30,873 bases of DNA from Darksidea phi. Its lineage: Eukaryota; Ascomycota; Dothideomycetes; Pleosporales; Lentitheciaceae. Of the stretch, positions 10,690-21,987 are shown piece after piece; positions within the stretch are counted from its first letter, which is position 1; every line of letters begins with the position of its first letter. Made by a program: the position numbers and the translations under genes. The notes under the pieces are model-generated. The model had not been told where the DNA came from, ran no database searches, and saw only the letters and a list, made by a program, of their open reading frames with translations. The stretch covers positions 1 through 30,873 of the forward strand of contig JASJFT010000345.1 of NCBI GenBank assembly GCA_030770425.1, written 5' to 3'.

Positions 10690-12450
10690 ATATAATATAA
10701 TTAGAATAATTTTACTATTTATTTCTTTTCTCGTAATTAAAGTATTAATCTTACTTTTTATACTTCTTAAAAGAGTAGTTATAAAGCTTAGGGATATTCT
10801 TAAAGCGAATAAGCTTCTTTTCTAACTTATTAGAGAAGGGTCTACTTATAGTTAGCTACTTTCTCTTAAAGATAGCTAATTAGTTACTTTAGATAAACTA
10901 GATCTTTTAGAACTAGTTATTCTTAAGTAATACTTTATTAGCTAAAGTTATATATTTATAAAGCTTACTAAAGATAGAATTACTATTATTAAATAGATCT
11001 ATCTTATTTCTTAGCTTAAAGTAGAGCTTATCTATAAATTCTTCGTTCTACTAATAATAAGATAGATAGGTCTTTATTACTAAATACTTAAAATCCTTAA
11101 TAAAATTACTAACTTTATTAAACGTATTTATACGTAGTTAGTAGAATTTAACTTTTATCTTTTTCTTTACGTAGGAATCTTTATAGTATTTCTTAATATA
11201 TTCTAATAAGTTTATATTAGATATAAAGTCTACTTCTTCTTCTCTAAAATTTAGTTATATCCGAATATAGTTTTTTACTAGGCCTACTAGTTAGAATATA
11301 ATATAGACTTAATAGATCTTAGCTATTTATTAAGGGGTTTCTTATATATACTAGTTCTTATTAATAATAAGTTTTTATTCTATATTATAGAGCTAATTCT
11401 TTAACTTAGACTCTCTATTATTCTTAAATAAGATAGGGTCGAAGTAGAATATAGTCTTCTAGGAGTTAGAGATTTATAGGGATTTACTTTAATAGTTTTT
11501 TATAATATCCTCCTTCTAAATAAAGACTTATATTTTATTACTTAAGGTAATAGTTATAAATTCTAGTAAGACTAACGTAGATCTTATAGGGTAGGCGCTA
11601 GGGTAGAAGGTAGAAGTATTTTCTATTTTCTTTATAATAAAGGATAGTATATTTAAATCTAATAGATACTTAAAATAGTACTTATTAGAAGTCTATATTA
11701 GATTTAGAAATATAATTAATTTAGTAATTAACTTCTTTTATAAGAAGTTTAACTAGAGGGTTAAGTATTAAATTAAATCCTATTAGAACCTTCCTAGAAG
11801 CTCGGGGGTTTAAAGGGGAGTATAATAAATAAAAAGGGTCCTTTAGAGGTTAATATTTAAGTTATTTAGCTATATTATTATAGAGGAGAGTCCTACTACT
11901 TCTATATTTTATCTACTATTAGAATTATACTATAATAGCGGAGTCTTAAGAGCGGACTTAGGGTTATACTAAGAAAGAACTATAAGTCCAGCCTTAGTAT
12001 AGATAGCTACGGGGGAGGACTACTTAAGATCTTCCTCTAAATTCTACTACTTATTTATAGTTCTTTAGACTTATTAGAGTTCTTCCTAAAGTTTTTTAAC
12101 TTATCTTTTATAATTATCCCTTTTCTTAACTAATAGATTAAATCTATTAGCCGTAGCGTTTATAAAGGCGTTCCTACTAACTATATCTACTCTTATAGTA
12201 TTTACTAGCCTTTTAGCTATAATAAGACGAAGACTATTATCTATTAGGATATTAGTAATTAGGTCGAGTCCCTTCTAGGTAGCTAGTATATCCTAGACTA
12301 TATTATAGTTTAGAAGTTCTTTCTATTCTTTAATATTTATTAGATAGAGGATTTAGGGTCTATTTTCTCTTCGAAGTAATTTAACCCTCTCGATATACTT
12401 ATTAATCTTTTCTTTAAGATTATTTTTACTAATACTCTTCTCTTAAGGGG
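10690..12450 (-). pseudogene. Element A gag (Gypsy), broken
   Basis: On the minus strand around 11020-11150 the frame reads INTFNKVSNFIKDFKYLV and then NEEFID, matching the capsid region of Gypsy gag, where a retained LRQ-x-G-x-VxxFxxxFxxL helix precedes an EFIxxL helix. A lysine-rich segment near 10740-10790 with KLYNYSFKKYKK and YFNYEKR looks like a decayed knuckle, but the spacing after the second Cys does not fit a clean CCHC. N-terminal gag probably extends to about 12450, where charged minus-strand sequence (RVKLLRREKIDPKSSI) is visible. Limits are approximate. Confidence 0.55.
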
Positions 12451-13023
12451 GGAAGATAGTCTTAAGGGTCTAGAAGTTAATATATATATCTTTATTAACG
12501 AATACCTCTAAGGGGGTTAGTTTATAAGTCTTAATTAGCTTTTATTAATATATCTCTTTCTTAGAGAAGGACTTTTAGCTTTTAATCCTACTTTAAGTCC
12601 TATTTATAGTTTATATATTTATTATCTAGCTTATAACTTACGTCTTACCTTTATCTTTCTTCTATAAGGAGATAGGGTAGAAGGACTATTTATTAAATAG
12701 ACTAGACCTTAAAGAGCTAGCTTAGTTCTTAGTATTTACTATTTTATTATTATATTAATTTAACGATCTAGTTAATTATATAAAGATAAATTAGTTATAG
12801 AATTTAGAATATAGGTCTAATTTTACGTAACGTTTTTATAGGTCCCTTCTCTTTAAAAGAGGTACTAGGCGCTCTAGTAATATTAAGACTTAAAGTAATT
12901 AATTTTAAGACTTATCTAAGAAAGTACTACGTATTATCTACCCTAAGTACTATAGACCTCTAGGAATTTTAGAAAGATTAATATTTAGCTATTATTTCTA
13001 GTCGAAATTTAAAGATCTTAGGA
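12450..13023 (-). other. Element A 5' leader and possible gag start
   Basis: 574 bases between A's 5' LTR and the first gag-like sequence. I see no motif that fixes a start codon. The primer binding site should abut 13023, where the minus strand reads CCTAAGATCTTTAAATT. I cannot assign it to a tRNA. The stretch may contain the N-terminus of gag. Confidence 0.4.
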
Positions 13024-13294
13024 TAATATAAGACTCTAGAATTAAGTATAATTAACTAGGAGTTATAATAGCTAAGATAGCCTTTTAATTAACTAATAGT
13101 AGAATCGATATATTAAAGCTATCCTAAGATAGTACTATAAGAGTATAAGAATAGGGGGTTCTTATATCTAAATAGGGTTTAGCGCGCTAAATAAGCTAAC
13201 TAACTATTAGACTAATCCTCGGGATTATCTAATCTACTAACTAAAATAGGAAATAAGTAAAATAACTAGATTACCTAGGGAATAGGCTATAATA
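13024..13294 (-). repeat. Element A 5' LTR (271 bp)
   Basis: Partner of 5451-5721, less eroded: it keeps CGCG at 13183-13186. On the minus strand it begins TATTATAGCC, resembling the start of D's LTR (TATTATAGTAC). Transcription of A would have started here and run leftward. Confidence 0.92.
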
Positions 13295-13299
13295 AATAA

Positions 13300-13660
13300 A
13301 ATCTATCGACTATACGAAAGAGAAACTTTAATAGTAGTTAGAAAAGGTTTAAAAAGCTTAGAATAAGCTTCTTAATAAGCTAATAAAGGCTTAGATACGG
13401 GTATATTATTTAGAGAAGTAGAAAATAGTCCTTTATAAGAAGTTAATAGTATAATCTCGGGTACTAGAAGCTAAGCTAGATAAAGAGGAGATAGAGCTTC
13501 GTCGGCTAGAATAGTAGAAGGATCTAAAGATCTCTTTAACTACTTTAGATATTACTTATAATATTATAGATAATATTATTCCTCTTAATTTATTAAATAC
13601 CTCTTATTATATTATAAATAATATTAATCTTTTTAACTTATTATAAGGTAAACTTACCTT
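13300..13660 (+). other. Plus-strand coiled-coil-like frame inside element C, unassigned
   Basis: Between the end of C's pol and the junction with A there is a stretch that reads better on the plus strand, opposite to C. A charged heptad-like segment, LEAKLDKEEIELRRLE, is at 13464-13511. Upstream in the same frame are SIDYTKEKL and further Lys/Glu-rich helix-forming sequence with RIP-type stops. It could be a captured fragment of a DNA transposase tail, an antisense gene of the retroelement, or chance. I do not recognise it and assign no function. Removing A joins it to 5095-5450, where I see no clear motif. Confidence 0.4.
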
Positions 13661-13689
13661 ATCTCTAGGTTTCCTTTAGGATTATAGTT

Positions 13690-13860
13690 TTAGTACTCCG
13701 TAAGCTTCTTAGAATAATTAAGATTATTTTTAGATTCTTAGATTTATTTTTATAAATTTTCTTTTTTATCCGTCTCTTACTATTTAATTAGATAGTAGTT
13801 TTTCCTATTTCTAACGTCGTTATCTAGAATTTCTTCTACTTTTTATTCTTTATTATCTTC
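13690..13860 (-). pseudogene. Element C chromodomain
   Basis: The minus strand reads KVEEILDNDVRNRKNYYLIK followed by a stop at 13782-13780 where the family has Trp of the LVKWKG motif (TGG to TAG), then a degraded ENTWEPxxNL and LTEYQN end. This is the EVExILDxRxxxxxxYLVKWKGY chromodomain fold attached to integrase in chromoviruses, which in active elements reads histone methylation and steers integration to heterochromatin. Aromatic cage positions are partly lost. The pol frame appears to finish soon after, near 13660. Confidence 0.75.
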
Positions 13861-15200
13861 TCTATATATATCTACTTCGTATACTACTAGTCTAGTATCT
13901 TATAATACTTTTTCTAGTAAGTTAATATAAAATATAGGATAGATTTTTATTTATAGAAGTAGTCTTAGTTAGTAGTTTATAGATAAGACTTATTTTTTAA
14001 TCTTATAAGGATTAATCTTAGTATAGTCTAGTTTACTATTAGGTTACTTACTTTTAATATTCTTTTATAATAGTTATACCTTTTCTCCCTCTTTAAAAGT
14101 AGGTACTTTCTTTTACTTTTTATTATAATATTTACTTATTCTATTTTAAAGGAACTCTATATCTTTCTTAAGCTATTAGTATATTTATAGAATAATTTTT
14201 ACTATTTCTTCCCTATTCTAGTTATAAGATTAAAGTTATCTAGGTTTTTTATATATCTTTAGTTCGATTCTATAGTTTATAAAGAAAGGTATTATTTTTA
14301 TTATACTATATTACGAACTATTATATATAAATTATACTATAGGTAAAAGTATAATCTAATTATTCTAATAGTAGTTTAGATAATATCTAAGATATTATTC
14401 TACTATTTAATTTATTTATTCTATTAGTCCGTCTATCTATAGATAATAGATAGTTAATATACTATATTTTATTTCTAGTTTAACTATAAGGGTCTACTAA
14501 AACTTTACTATAAATTTAATATCTTTATCTAAGATAATTTTATCTAGTATTCTATATTTACTAAATACGTATCTTAGTAAGGTATAGATAAGTTATTCTA
14601 CTATATTTCTTTTATCTATATATAGAATAAAGTACGTATATTTAGTAAACTTATCTACTACTACTAGTATAGTATTATAGGGTACTCCTATTATTAGTTT
14701 CTTAGAATATAGTAATTATATAATAAAGTTTATAATTATAATCTTCTATAATTCTATTATATTCTCTATTAGTTATAGTATTCTATAGGATATATATCTA
14801 GTATACTTATTATAATAATAATCTATATATTCTAAAAGTATCTAGATAACTAGCTATCTTATATATAAAAAATAATATATCTTTATTAGTTATTTAAGGG
14901 TTTTTTCTACTCCTTAGTATCTATATACTAGTACTTTATAGTATTATCTAATAAATTCTTTTTATATTATCTTAGATATATAGACCTTTTAGAATATATA
15001 GATAATTTTATCTTTCTCTTAGATTACTTCTTAAATTTTATTTTATTTATCTATTACTTCTATAGTAGCTATATAGATCTATTAGGTCTATTTATTTCCT
15101 TCTAATTTAAGTATTATCTCTTGTATTTCTACTAACTTTAGGTAGTTATAAGTAATTATTCCGTCTAACTATAATTTAAGAATTACTATACTAGATTTCT
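13860..15200 (-). pseudogene. Element C integrase (Gypsy), broken
   Basis: On the minus strand the stretch HVFSKYRIPDK-like then IILDKDIKFIVKF (about 14490-14560) matches the integrase core motif IVSDRGTQFTSKFW, which carries the second catalytic Asp. A degraded TAYHPQTDGQTER region follows near 14400-14450, where SIDRRTNR can be read. After the core, KEGEKVQLLQKNIKSK (about 14060-14110) is the usual GDKVYLLxxNIKTKRPSxKLD region that precedes the C-terminal chromodomain. The N-terminal HHCC zinc site lies around 15000-15200 with its residues mostly lost. Confidence 0.8.
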
Positions 15201-15732
15201 CTATTTCTTAGTAGTTAGGTCTTCTACTAAGTATATTTACTTATCTATTTTCTAATTTCTTAGTATATACGATTCTAATATTATAAGTTACGAGGGTTTA
15301 TACCTATTATATCTATCTTTTAATTAGAGATTTATTTATTAAGAATTCTATTAGATTCTTATAGTTCGTATAGATTATAATAGAGTATTTAGATTCCTAT
15401 AAATTAGATCTTTATTCTTTTAAAGCTTTAATAATTACTAATAACTCTTTATTATAGATATTATAATTAAGTTTAGCTAGTAATATCTTTTATAAGAAGT
15501 AGTATACTAGTTTAAGATTATTTTTATTATCTTTTTATAGTAGTACTACTTCTATCGTATAGTCTAATATATCTATCTTAATAATCGAGAATTCTTTAGG
15601 ATTATATATCTTAATTATAGATTCTTTAGTAAACTATTCTTTAATTTTCTTAAAGACTTATTAGTATTCTTTCTTCTATTTAAAAGATTAGTCCTTTCTA
15701 GTAAGCTATATAAGGGGTATTATTATTATACT
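15200..15732 (-). pseudogene. Element C RNase H (Gypsy), broken
   Basis: On the minus strand downstream of the D insertion the frame reads FKKIKEQFTKE, then IYNPKEFSIIKIDILDYTI, then LVYYFLQKILLA. This corresponds to the Gypsy RNase H entry IxTDASDYAIGAVLxQ and PVAYxSxKLxPAE. Two of the expected TDASD residues are altered (S to L, A to I). The domain degrades the RNA strand of the RNA-DNA hybrid. It continues the pol frame directly from 22170 once D and one ctatt are removed, confirming that both parts belong to one element. Confidence 0.8.
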
Positions 15733-15737
15733 CTATT

Positions 15738-15914
15738 TATTATAGTACTAACCTATAACTATTTATATCTATTACGTACTATATCTATAACTATAGTACT
15801 CCCTTTACTAGACCTTACTATATCGGGTATATATAGCCCCTACTTACTCTAGTATTAGCCCTTTATAGTATAACTTATATTTTACCTTAACCCTAGTATA
15901 TCCGTACTATAATA
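15738..15914 (+). repeat. Element D 5' LTR (177 bp)
   Basis: Begins TATTATAGTAC (RIP form of TGTTATAG) and ends in TA. It aligns base for base with 21988-22164. Both directions of transition are seen between the copies, for example CGTACT near the end here against TATACC there. Confidence 0.94.
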
Positions 15915-15959
15915 GTTTATACTATTCTCTCTTTCGATCTTACTATTAGAGTAAGACGC

Positions 15960-17280
15960 TTCTTTAATAGTTTAATCAACTATCCTAAACCTAGAAGATA
16001 TTAAGCTAGACCTAAGACCTATACTATACCTAGAATACCGAGAATACTAAGAACTCTAAGAATACTAAGAACTTTAAGAATATTATAGCTACTAAAGATT
16101 AGTAACGTTAGTAGGGTAAATAACTCGCCGTTATAATTAGTTAGGTTCCTATACTAGTCTCTCTTATTCGAATAGAAGATATAGTAAGTAACCCTATTAT
16201 ATTAATTATACTAGGAAATAAGAAATTTATTTCTTTAACTCGTCGAGGTATCGAAGCTATACTAAATACCCTAGATATAGAAGTATAATACTATATTTTC
16301 TTTCTTATTATAGATCTTAAAGAAGTATACTAAGTTACTTAGTAGCTCTAGAGCGAAGTTAATACTCTACGTACCTAGACCTCTATTTATACCTCTTACT
16401 ATTATCTTACTACTAACTCTAATAAATTTAATAGAGCTAATAAGTCTATAAGTAAGCGCTAAACTAAGTATAAAAACTAGAAATATAAGATCTATAGTAT
16501 CTACGCTATAGATAGGGTAATCTTTAATATAGAATTTAAATATATTTAATATATCTCTAGTCTTATATTCGGTAACGTACTCGATATCTACTATAACTAA
16601 CTTAAAACTATATAGTCTAATCTAGATAACCTAACTAAATAGAAATAGTAAACCTCTACCGACCTATAGAAGATTCTTAATATCTACTATATTACTTCTA
16701 ACGAATAGATCGAGGTAAGTACTATATTTAATAAAGTTATTATAGATAACTAGCTATTTCTAGACTTCTAAGCCGAATTCTATAAATAGACTACTAAAGT
16801 AGAAAAAACTAATATAGAAAAAGTTTAAGCCCTATATACTAAAGTCTCTACTACGCTAAGTACTATAGCTATCCTTTAAGAAAAATAACTAAATCGTATA
16901 GACTATAAAGGATAGATAGAACTCTTCGTATAAATCTAGAAAAGAAAATAAGTAGAAGAATATATTAAGAGTATATAGACTAGCTTCCGCTTAAATAATA
17001 ACTAACTAAGTAATACCCTCTAGTTAGCCTCTATATCTATATTTTCTTTCTTAATAATAGCTTTAATCTATACCGGCGACTCTATAATTCTAGATATAAT
17101 ATATACTCTACGTACCTCCCGTAAAGAATATAAGACTATTAATACCTACTTCTATTATAGTAAAATAGACTACTATAAGAATATATATTAAGAAAAGAAG
17201 AGAAATAATAAGTAATTTAGTAGAGTCTAGGACTAAGAATAAGCTATATAATAAATACCTTAGAACTAATAAATAATATA
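15960..17280 (+). pseudogene. Element D gag (Gypsy), broken
   Basis: The gag-like stretch begins after the 5' LTR and ends in a CCHC knuckle at 17147-17188, read Y-F-Y-Y-S-K-I-D-Y-Y-K-N-I-Y on the plus strand. This is C-x2-C-x4-H-x4-C with TGC/TGT turned to TAC/TAT, Gly to Ser and CAC to TAC. A lysine-rich KEEKKR-like tail follows. Upstream the sequence is Glu/Lys-rich (for example 16890-16960), typical of capsid helices, with stops at former Gln codons. The start codon was not fixed. Confidence 0.75.
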
Positions 17281-17599
17281 CATCTAGCCTTAATATCTTT
17301 AATATTAATAGGCCTAGAACTAATATATATAACCCTAGTACGACCGCCCCTAGTTCTAATATAATAACTAGAATATTAATAACTAATCCCTCTATCTATA
17401 CCTATTTAATAATCTCTTCTTTAACTATACTATAGATTAACCTTAGGAATACGCTAGAACCGAAACCTTTATACCTAAGACTAAAGCCCCTTATACTAAT
17501 ATACTAGTTAGCTTAGTATTACCCTCTATAAGTATCTCTTATATTAATAACTTAAAAAATATATAACCTCTAGTTATTATTATAACTAGAGGTTAGGTA

Positions 17600-18120
17600 G
17601 AAAAGAATTATTAAACGAGTAATTATATTAGATTTAGACTATTCTAAGTAAAAAGGCCCTCCTTTAACTTAGATCTATAGATAGTAAATTATTATTTATT
17701 TATACTTCTTTCCTACTTATATATACTACTATTAATATATAGAGTCTTATTAATAATAGATACTTAGTTATTACCTTTCTTAACCGAACCTTTATCTAAA
17801 AATATACTATTAATACCTATACTATACCCTTTTTAAGAAAGCTCTTACTAACTAATAGTTATACTAGTAATATACTTATCTAATATACTATCTTACCTAT
17901 ATAGGTTAGAAACTACTATAAAAATTACTTACTATATATTACTAATCTAGTCTAAAATACTTCTATTATCCTTAGCCTTTCTTAGCTTTAAAAATATAAC
18001 CTATCTATTAATTAGATATTAATAATAGTTAATATAGACTCTTAGTACTATTAGAAATACTACTACTATAGAATCGAGGCTATATAAGTAGCTTTCTCGA
18101 CTACCCCCTCTAGTAAAAAT
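17600..18120 (+). pseudogene. Element D retropepsin (Gypsy), broken
   Basis: The plus strand around 17725-17800 reads SLINNRYLVITFLNRTFI followed by KYTIN, and later ILSLSWL-like then KYNLSIN at about 17970-18010. The latter corresponds to the LGLPWLxKHNPxIDW motif that ends Gypsy proteases. The catalytic D-S/T-G triplet is not clearly readable in its expected place near 17735, so the call rests on the C-terminal motif and on the position between gag and reverse transcriptase. Confidence 0.6.
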
Positions 18121-18839
18121 ATATTAGATAAAACTAAACTACTATATCCTAAGCTATAAACTAATATAATAAATTATTAACTACCTTTATATATTAAGGA
18201 TATTAACGAGTATAATCTCTATTAATCGAATAGAGAAACCTTAATAGATCTACCCCCCGAACTTATACTAGACCGCCTCTACTATAAAATAAGAAACTTA
18301 GATACTAAATATAGAAAAATCTTAAAATATCGAGTAATTATAGTACGAAATTATACTATAACTAAACTACTCCTAGCTATATAAGTAGGAGGACGTCGAG
18401 TTAACTTAAAGAAATTTAAGAAAGAACTACTATCGCCGCTTAGTATTCCTCTATTAACTAAACTAAATTATAAATCTTTTAATTTCTCTAATATTTACCT
18501 TATATAAGCCGTAACCTTTATATAATTCTATAAATAACCTAATATAAAAGCTACTCGTATTATATAGGATAAGCTAGACTAAGTACTTAAAATATTACTA
18601 AAGAATAAAGGAGACTAAATTCTAAATCTTACTAAAGAAGAATTTAAAGATATTCTAGATAGTAAAATTATAACTACTTTTTTAGATAAGTTCTTACTAT
18701 AGTTTTATAAATTTCTTATTAACTATAAACGTACCCTATACCTTTAAGGTATTAAAGAATCGGATATTAATAAGTTCCTAGTAGAAAAACTACCTCTATC
18801 TAATAATAAGCTAAAAAAGAAACTTCTAAAATAGCTAAA

Positions 18840-19660
18840 AGATATAGTAGCCGGATTTCTCCCTAAAAAAGTAGACGAACTTTTACTAAGATAAGTATAG
18901 GATTATAAGATTAATATTATCCTAGGTAAAGAACCCCTATACTAAAAGAATTAACCTTTTTTTTTACTTAAACTTTAAGTCGTACGTAAATAGCTAGATA
19001 ATAACCTAGATAAGGGTTTTATCTAGGAATCCTATACGTAATATACTACCCCTCTACTTCTAGTAGTAAAACTAGGTAGAAGAGTATATATATATTAAGA
19101 TTATAGAGGTCTAAATAATATTACTATTAAGAACTACTACCTACTACCTCTTATTTAAGAAACTCTCGACGCTCTCTATAATATAAAGGTATATATTAAA
19201 CTCGATATTATTACTACCTTTAATAAATTATATATTATTAAAGGATATAAGTAGAAAATAGTATTTATTATATATTTTAAACTTTTCGAAATCTTAATTA
19301 TACCTTTTAGCCTTTATAACGTACTAGTATTCTTTTAGAACTATATTAATTATACTCTTTATAATTTACTAGACTATACCTATACTATATATCTTAATAA
19401 CGTCCTAGTCTACTTAGATAATAGAAAAGAATACTAGAAGTACGTTCGAGAAGTAGTCTAGAGATTAATCGATACTAATCTTTAAATTAATATCTATAAA
19501 TATAAGTTTAAGGTTATAAAGACTAAATATCTTAGACTTATTATCTTCTTTAATAGTATTAAAATAGACTCTAAGAAAGTTACTATAATTTTAAAATAGA
19601 TATAACCCCCTTATCTAAAGGACCTATAGAAATTCTTAGGCTTTATAAACTTTTATTAAT
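18840..19660 (+). pseudogene. Element D reverse transcriptase (Gypsy), broken
   Basis: The YLDD box is at 19390-19401, now YLNN, then VLVYLDN. Upstream are KGFI, LLLVVKL, YQDYRGLNNITIKNYYLLPLI and VYIKLDIITTFNK, the classical fingers-palm order KGFIRxSxSP, xVxKPGGxLRxCVDYRxLN and FTKLDxxxAF. The Asp of KLDI is intact. Downstream KYKFKVIKTKYLGLII matches the thumb KCxFxxxxVxYLGxxI. Early stops and Asp to Asn in YLDD make the enzyme dead. Of the enzymes in the window this is one of the best preserved. Confidence 0.9.
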
Positions 19661-19699
19661 ACTTTATTTAAGACTTCTTAAAGATATATACCCCGCTTA

Positions 19700-20260
19700 A
19701 TAAACTTCTATATAAGGATACCCTATAGAACTAGACTACTAAATAGATAACTATCTTTAAGTCGCTTAAAAATTCCTTTATTATAGCGCCGGTACTAGTA
19801 ATATATAACTTTACTAAGAAGATAGTCCTAGAAACTAATACTTTCGATTAGATATTAGGTAGTATCCTCTTCTAATATAACGATAATAACGTTCTATATA
19901 TAGTTATCTACTTTTTAAGTAAATATAATACTATCGAATATAATTATAAGATCTATAATAAAGAATTATTAGTAATTATTAAGTCTTTAGAAGAATAGCG
20001 ACTAGAACTCTAAGAAACTATAAAACTATTTAAAATTATTACTAACTATAAGAATCTAGAATACTTTATAACTATAAAGATACTATTATAATACTAGATT
20101 TACTAGTTAGAGTTCCTATTATAATTTAACTTTAGAATTATTTATCGATTAGGCTTAAAAGCTATATAACTAGATATACTAAGTAGGATACTAGAGGATT
20201 AACTAAATAAGAATAATACTTCTAATAATAGAGTAAAAAATAGACTATAAATAGTCCTCC
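19700..20260 (+). pseudogene. Element D RNase H (Gypsy), broken
   Basis: LETNTFDWILGSILFQYD (about 19829-19882) stands for the RNase H entry xxTDASDxAxGxxLxQ, with the catalytic Asp changed to Asn. It is followed by YNYKIYNKELLVIIKSLEEW, which matches NYxxxDKELLAIVxAxxxWR. The Glu of that motif, a metal ligand, is intact. The later TDHKNLxYF stretch reads TNYKNLEYF near 20040, with Asp to Asn and His to Tyr. The order directly after reverse transcriptase is that of Ty3/Gypsy. Confidence 0.88.
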
Positions 20261-20479
20261 TACTAGAAGTCCTTAGTAATAAAGTTTTAAAAGACCTTCT
20301 TAACTAAACCCCTATAAGTATAGTACTACTAATCCTCCCTACTATAGATCGATCTATTAATAAATTAATTAACTTCGTATACTCTACTATACTAATAGTT
20401 ATAGAAATAATTATTATTCTCTTAGACTTAAGTATAAGATACTAGCTAAAATATCTTTAAAAAATTATACGGATACTAA

Positions 20480-21480
20480 TACTAGACTTTATACTTTACT
20501 AAGACCGTATATAATATCGAGAATATCTCTTTATACTATCTTACGATAAACTCTATATATAGATCTTATACTAAATATATAATTCTATACCTACTAGATA
20601 TCTAGAATAGATTAAAATAATAGAACTAATTATCTAAGACTATTAATAACTATATATAATACGCGATATTAAAATCTATATCTAAGTATATAAACTCTAT
20701 ATTTAAACTAAAAGCTTTAGATTATCGTTCTAAGGATTCCTTAAGTCCTTACTAGTTCTATTTTAGGTATAGTTAGATATTTCTATCGACTATATTACCC
20801 TACTTCTAGAATTATAGTAGTATAATTATATATATAAATATATTCTTATCGTAGTTTATAGACTTATAAAGATATACTATATTATTCTTATTAGAAAAAT
20901 TAATATATTTAAGTTAGTCGACGTCTTTATATCTTAAGTTTACTCCCTCTATAATTATCTTAATAATATTCTATCTAATTAAGGAATCTAGTTTATATTA
21001 TAGTTTTAGGACTAATTATCTATAAGACTTAGGATTATATTAAAATACTCCTTATTATTCTACTCTAAGACTAATAGCTAGACTAAGCGAGTAAATAGTA
21101 GTATTAAAGTATACCTTTAGGTATTTATAAATTTCTACTAGGATAACTAGATATAATAGTTCCCCTTTATAAAATTTACTATAAATAATATTACCTCTAA
21201 AATAATTAATATTTTTCTATTCTTTACTAATTATAGGTTTTATCTAAAACTTAGAGTTAAGTCTAGTTAACTAATACTATCGAACCTATCCTCGTTCTAA
21301 TAATAAGAATTCTTTAAAGTAAATAATACTACTAATAGGTTTAATCGTATTATTACCTAGTTAAAAGCTATTATTAAATAATCTATCGAGTACTATAAAT
21401 ACTATATAAACGAGAAGTAAGAAGATATACTAAGATTTATTATAGAAGATAAGGTCTTTATAAATATAAGAAATATAAAA
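20480..21480 (+). pseudogene. Element D integrase (Gypsy), broken
   Basis: After RNase H the plus strand gives REYLFI (about 20520), a decayed HHCC zinc stretch, then VVYRLIKIYYIILI near 20850, standing for VVDRxTKxxHFIP, in which the first catalytic Asp has become Tyr. LSN-x-GIQFI near 20970 is the SDRGxQFxS motif with the second Asp changed to Asn. YSKTNSQTKRVN near 21060 is HPQTDGQTERVN, with the Glu changed to Lys. All three catalytic residues are therefore altered. The frame leads into the chromodomain. Confidence 0.87.
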
Positions 21481-21738
21481 ACTAATAAACTAATAAAAAA
21501 AGAAGATAATAAAATAGTAGGCCTATTTAAAGTTCTAAAAGTTTATAACCGAGTATACGCCCTAGAACTTCTAGTAACTATAAAAATATTCTTAGTATTT
21601 TATAACTTACTACTCTAACTAAAATATCTTTTCTAAGAACTTCTAGGATAAAATATAATAAATAAAGCTAAGTTCTAATACCTTAGAGGAAGAATACTTA
21701 AATAAGAAGATAGAATAGAAGAGCTAACTAAACGATAG

Positions 21739-21897
21739 GAATTCGAGTTCCTACTAGACTACTACGACGAGGATCTATAATAACTAATATACTTAGTTAA
21801 ATAGAAATACTACCCTACTACTTAGTAGCTAGTATCCGATCTAAAAGGTTAAGAGAGTATAGTCTACTAATTTTATAACGACTACCTAGATAAACCT
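21739..21897 (+). pseudogene. Element D chromodomain
   Basis: Fifty-three codons read EFEFLLDYYDEDL, two stops, LIYLVK, stop at 21802-21804, KYYPTT, two stops, LVSDLKG and so on to DYLDKP. This matches the chromodomain pattern EVExILDxR---YLVKWxGYPxxxxTWEPxxNL, with the Trp of LVKWK lost as TGG to TAG, and a FHxxxPxKP-like end. Chromoviruses carry this domain at the integrase C-terminus to direct insertion to chromatin bearing histone H3K9 methylation. Five in-frame stops can be seen in the first 45 codons. Confidence 0.82.
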
Positions 21898-21974
21898 ACC
21901 CTAAGATAGATCTAAAGAATACTAATATTAGTAAATTTTCTTTCTATAGAGCTATCTAAGACGTATAGCTATTT

Positions 21975-21984
21975 AGAGGGGGGG
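21975..21984 (+). other. Polypurine tract of element D
   Basis: AGAGGGGGGG lies three bases upstream of the 3' LTR. In LTR retrotransposons such a tract resists RNase H and primes plus-strand DNA synthesis. Runs of G are protected from RIP because they lack TpG except at their first base, which explains its survival here. Confidence 0.8.
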
Positions 21985-21987
21985 TAC

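Larger units (their letters stand above)
5451..13294 (-). mobile_element. Element A: Ty3/Gypsy retrotransposon inserted in C
   Basis: Two LTRs of exactly 271 bp (5451-5721 and 13024-13294) bound a 7844-bp minus-strand element. Gag, protease, YIDD reverse transcriptase, RNase H, integrase and a chromodomain-like tail can be followed in that order from right to left. The flanking five bases are attaa on the left and aataa on the right, four of five equal, so the target duplication is imperfect or one flank has mutated. A interrupts C between its 3' LTR and pol end. A pyrimidine-rich stretch at 5722-5735 on the plus strand is the expected polypurine tract. Confidence 0.9.

Noticed and set aside
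21978..21984. Run of seven G as a quadruplex or telomere-related signal
   Set aside because: It is the polypurine tract three bases before D's 3' LTR; no further G runs accompany it.
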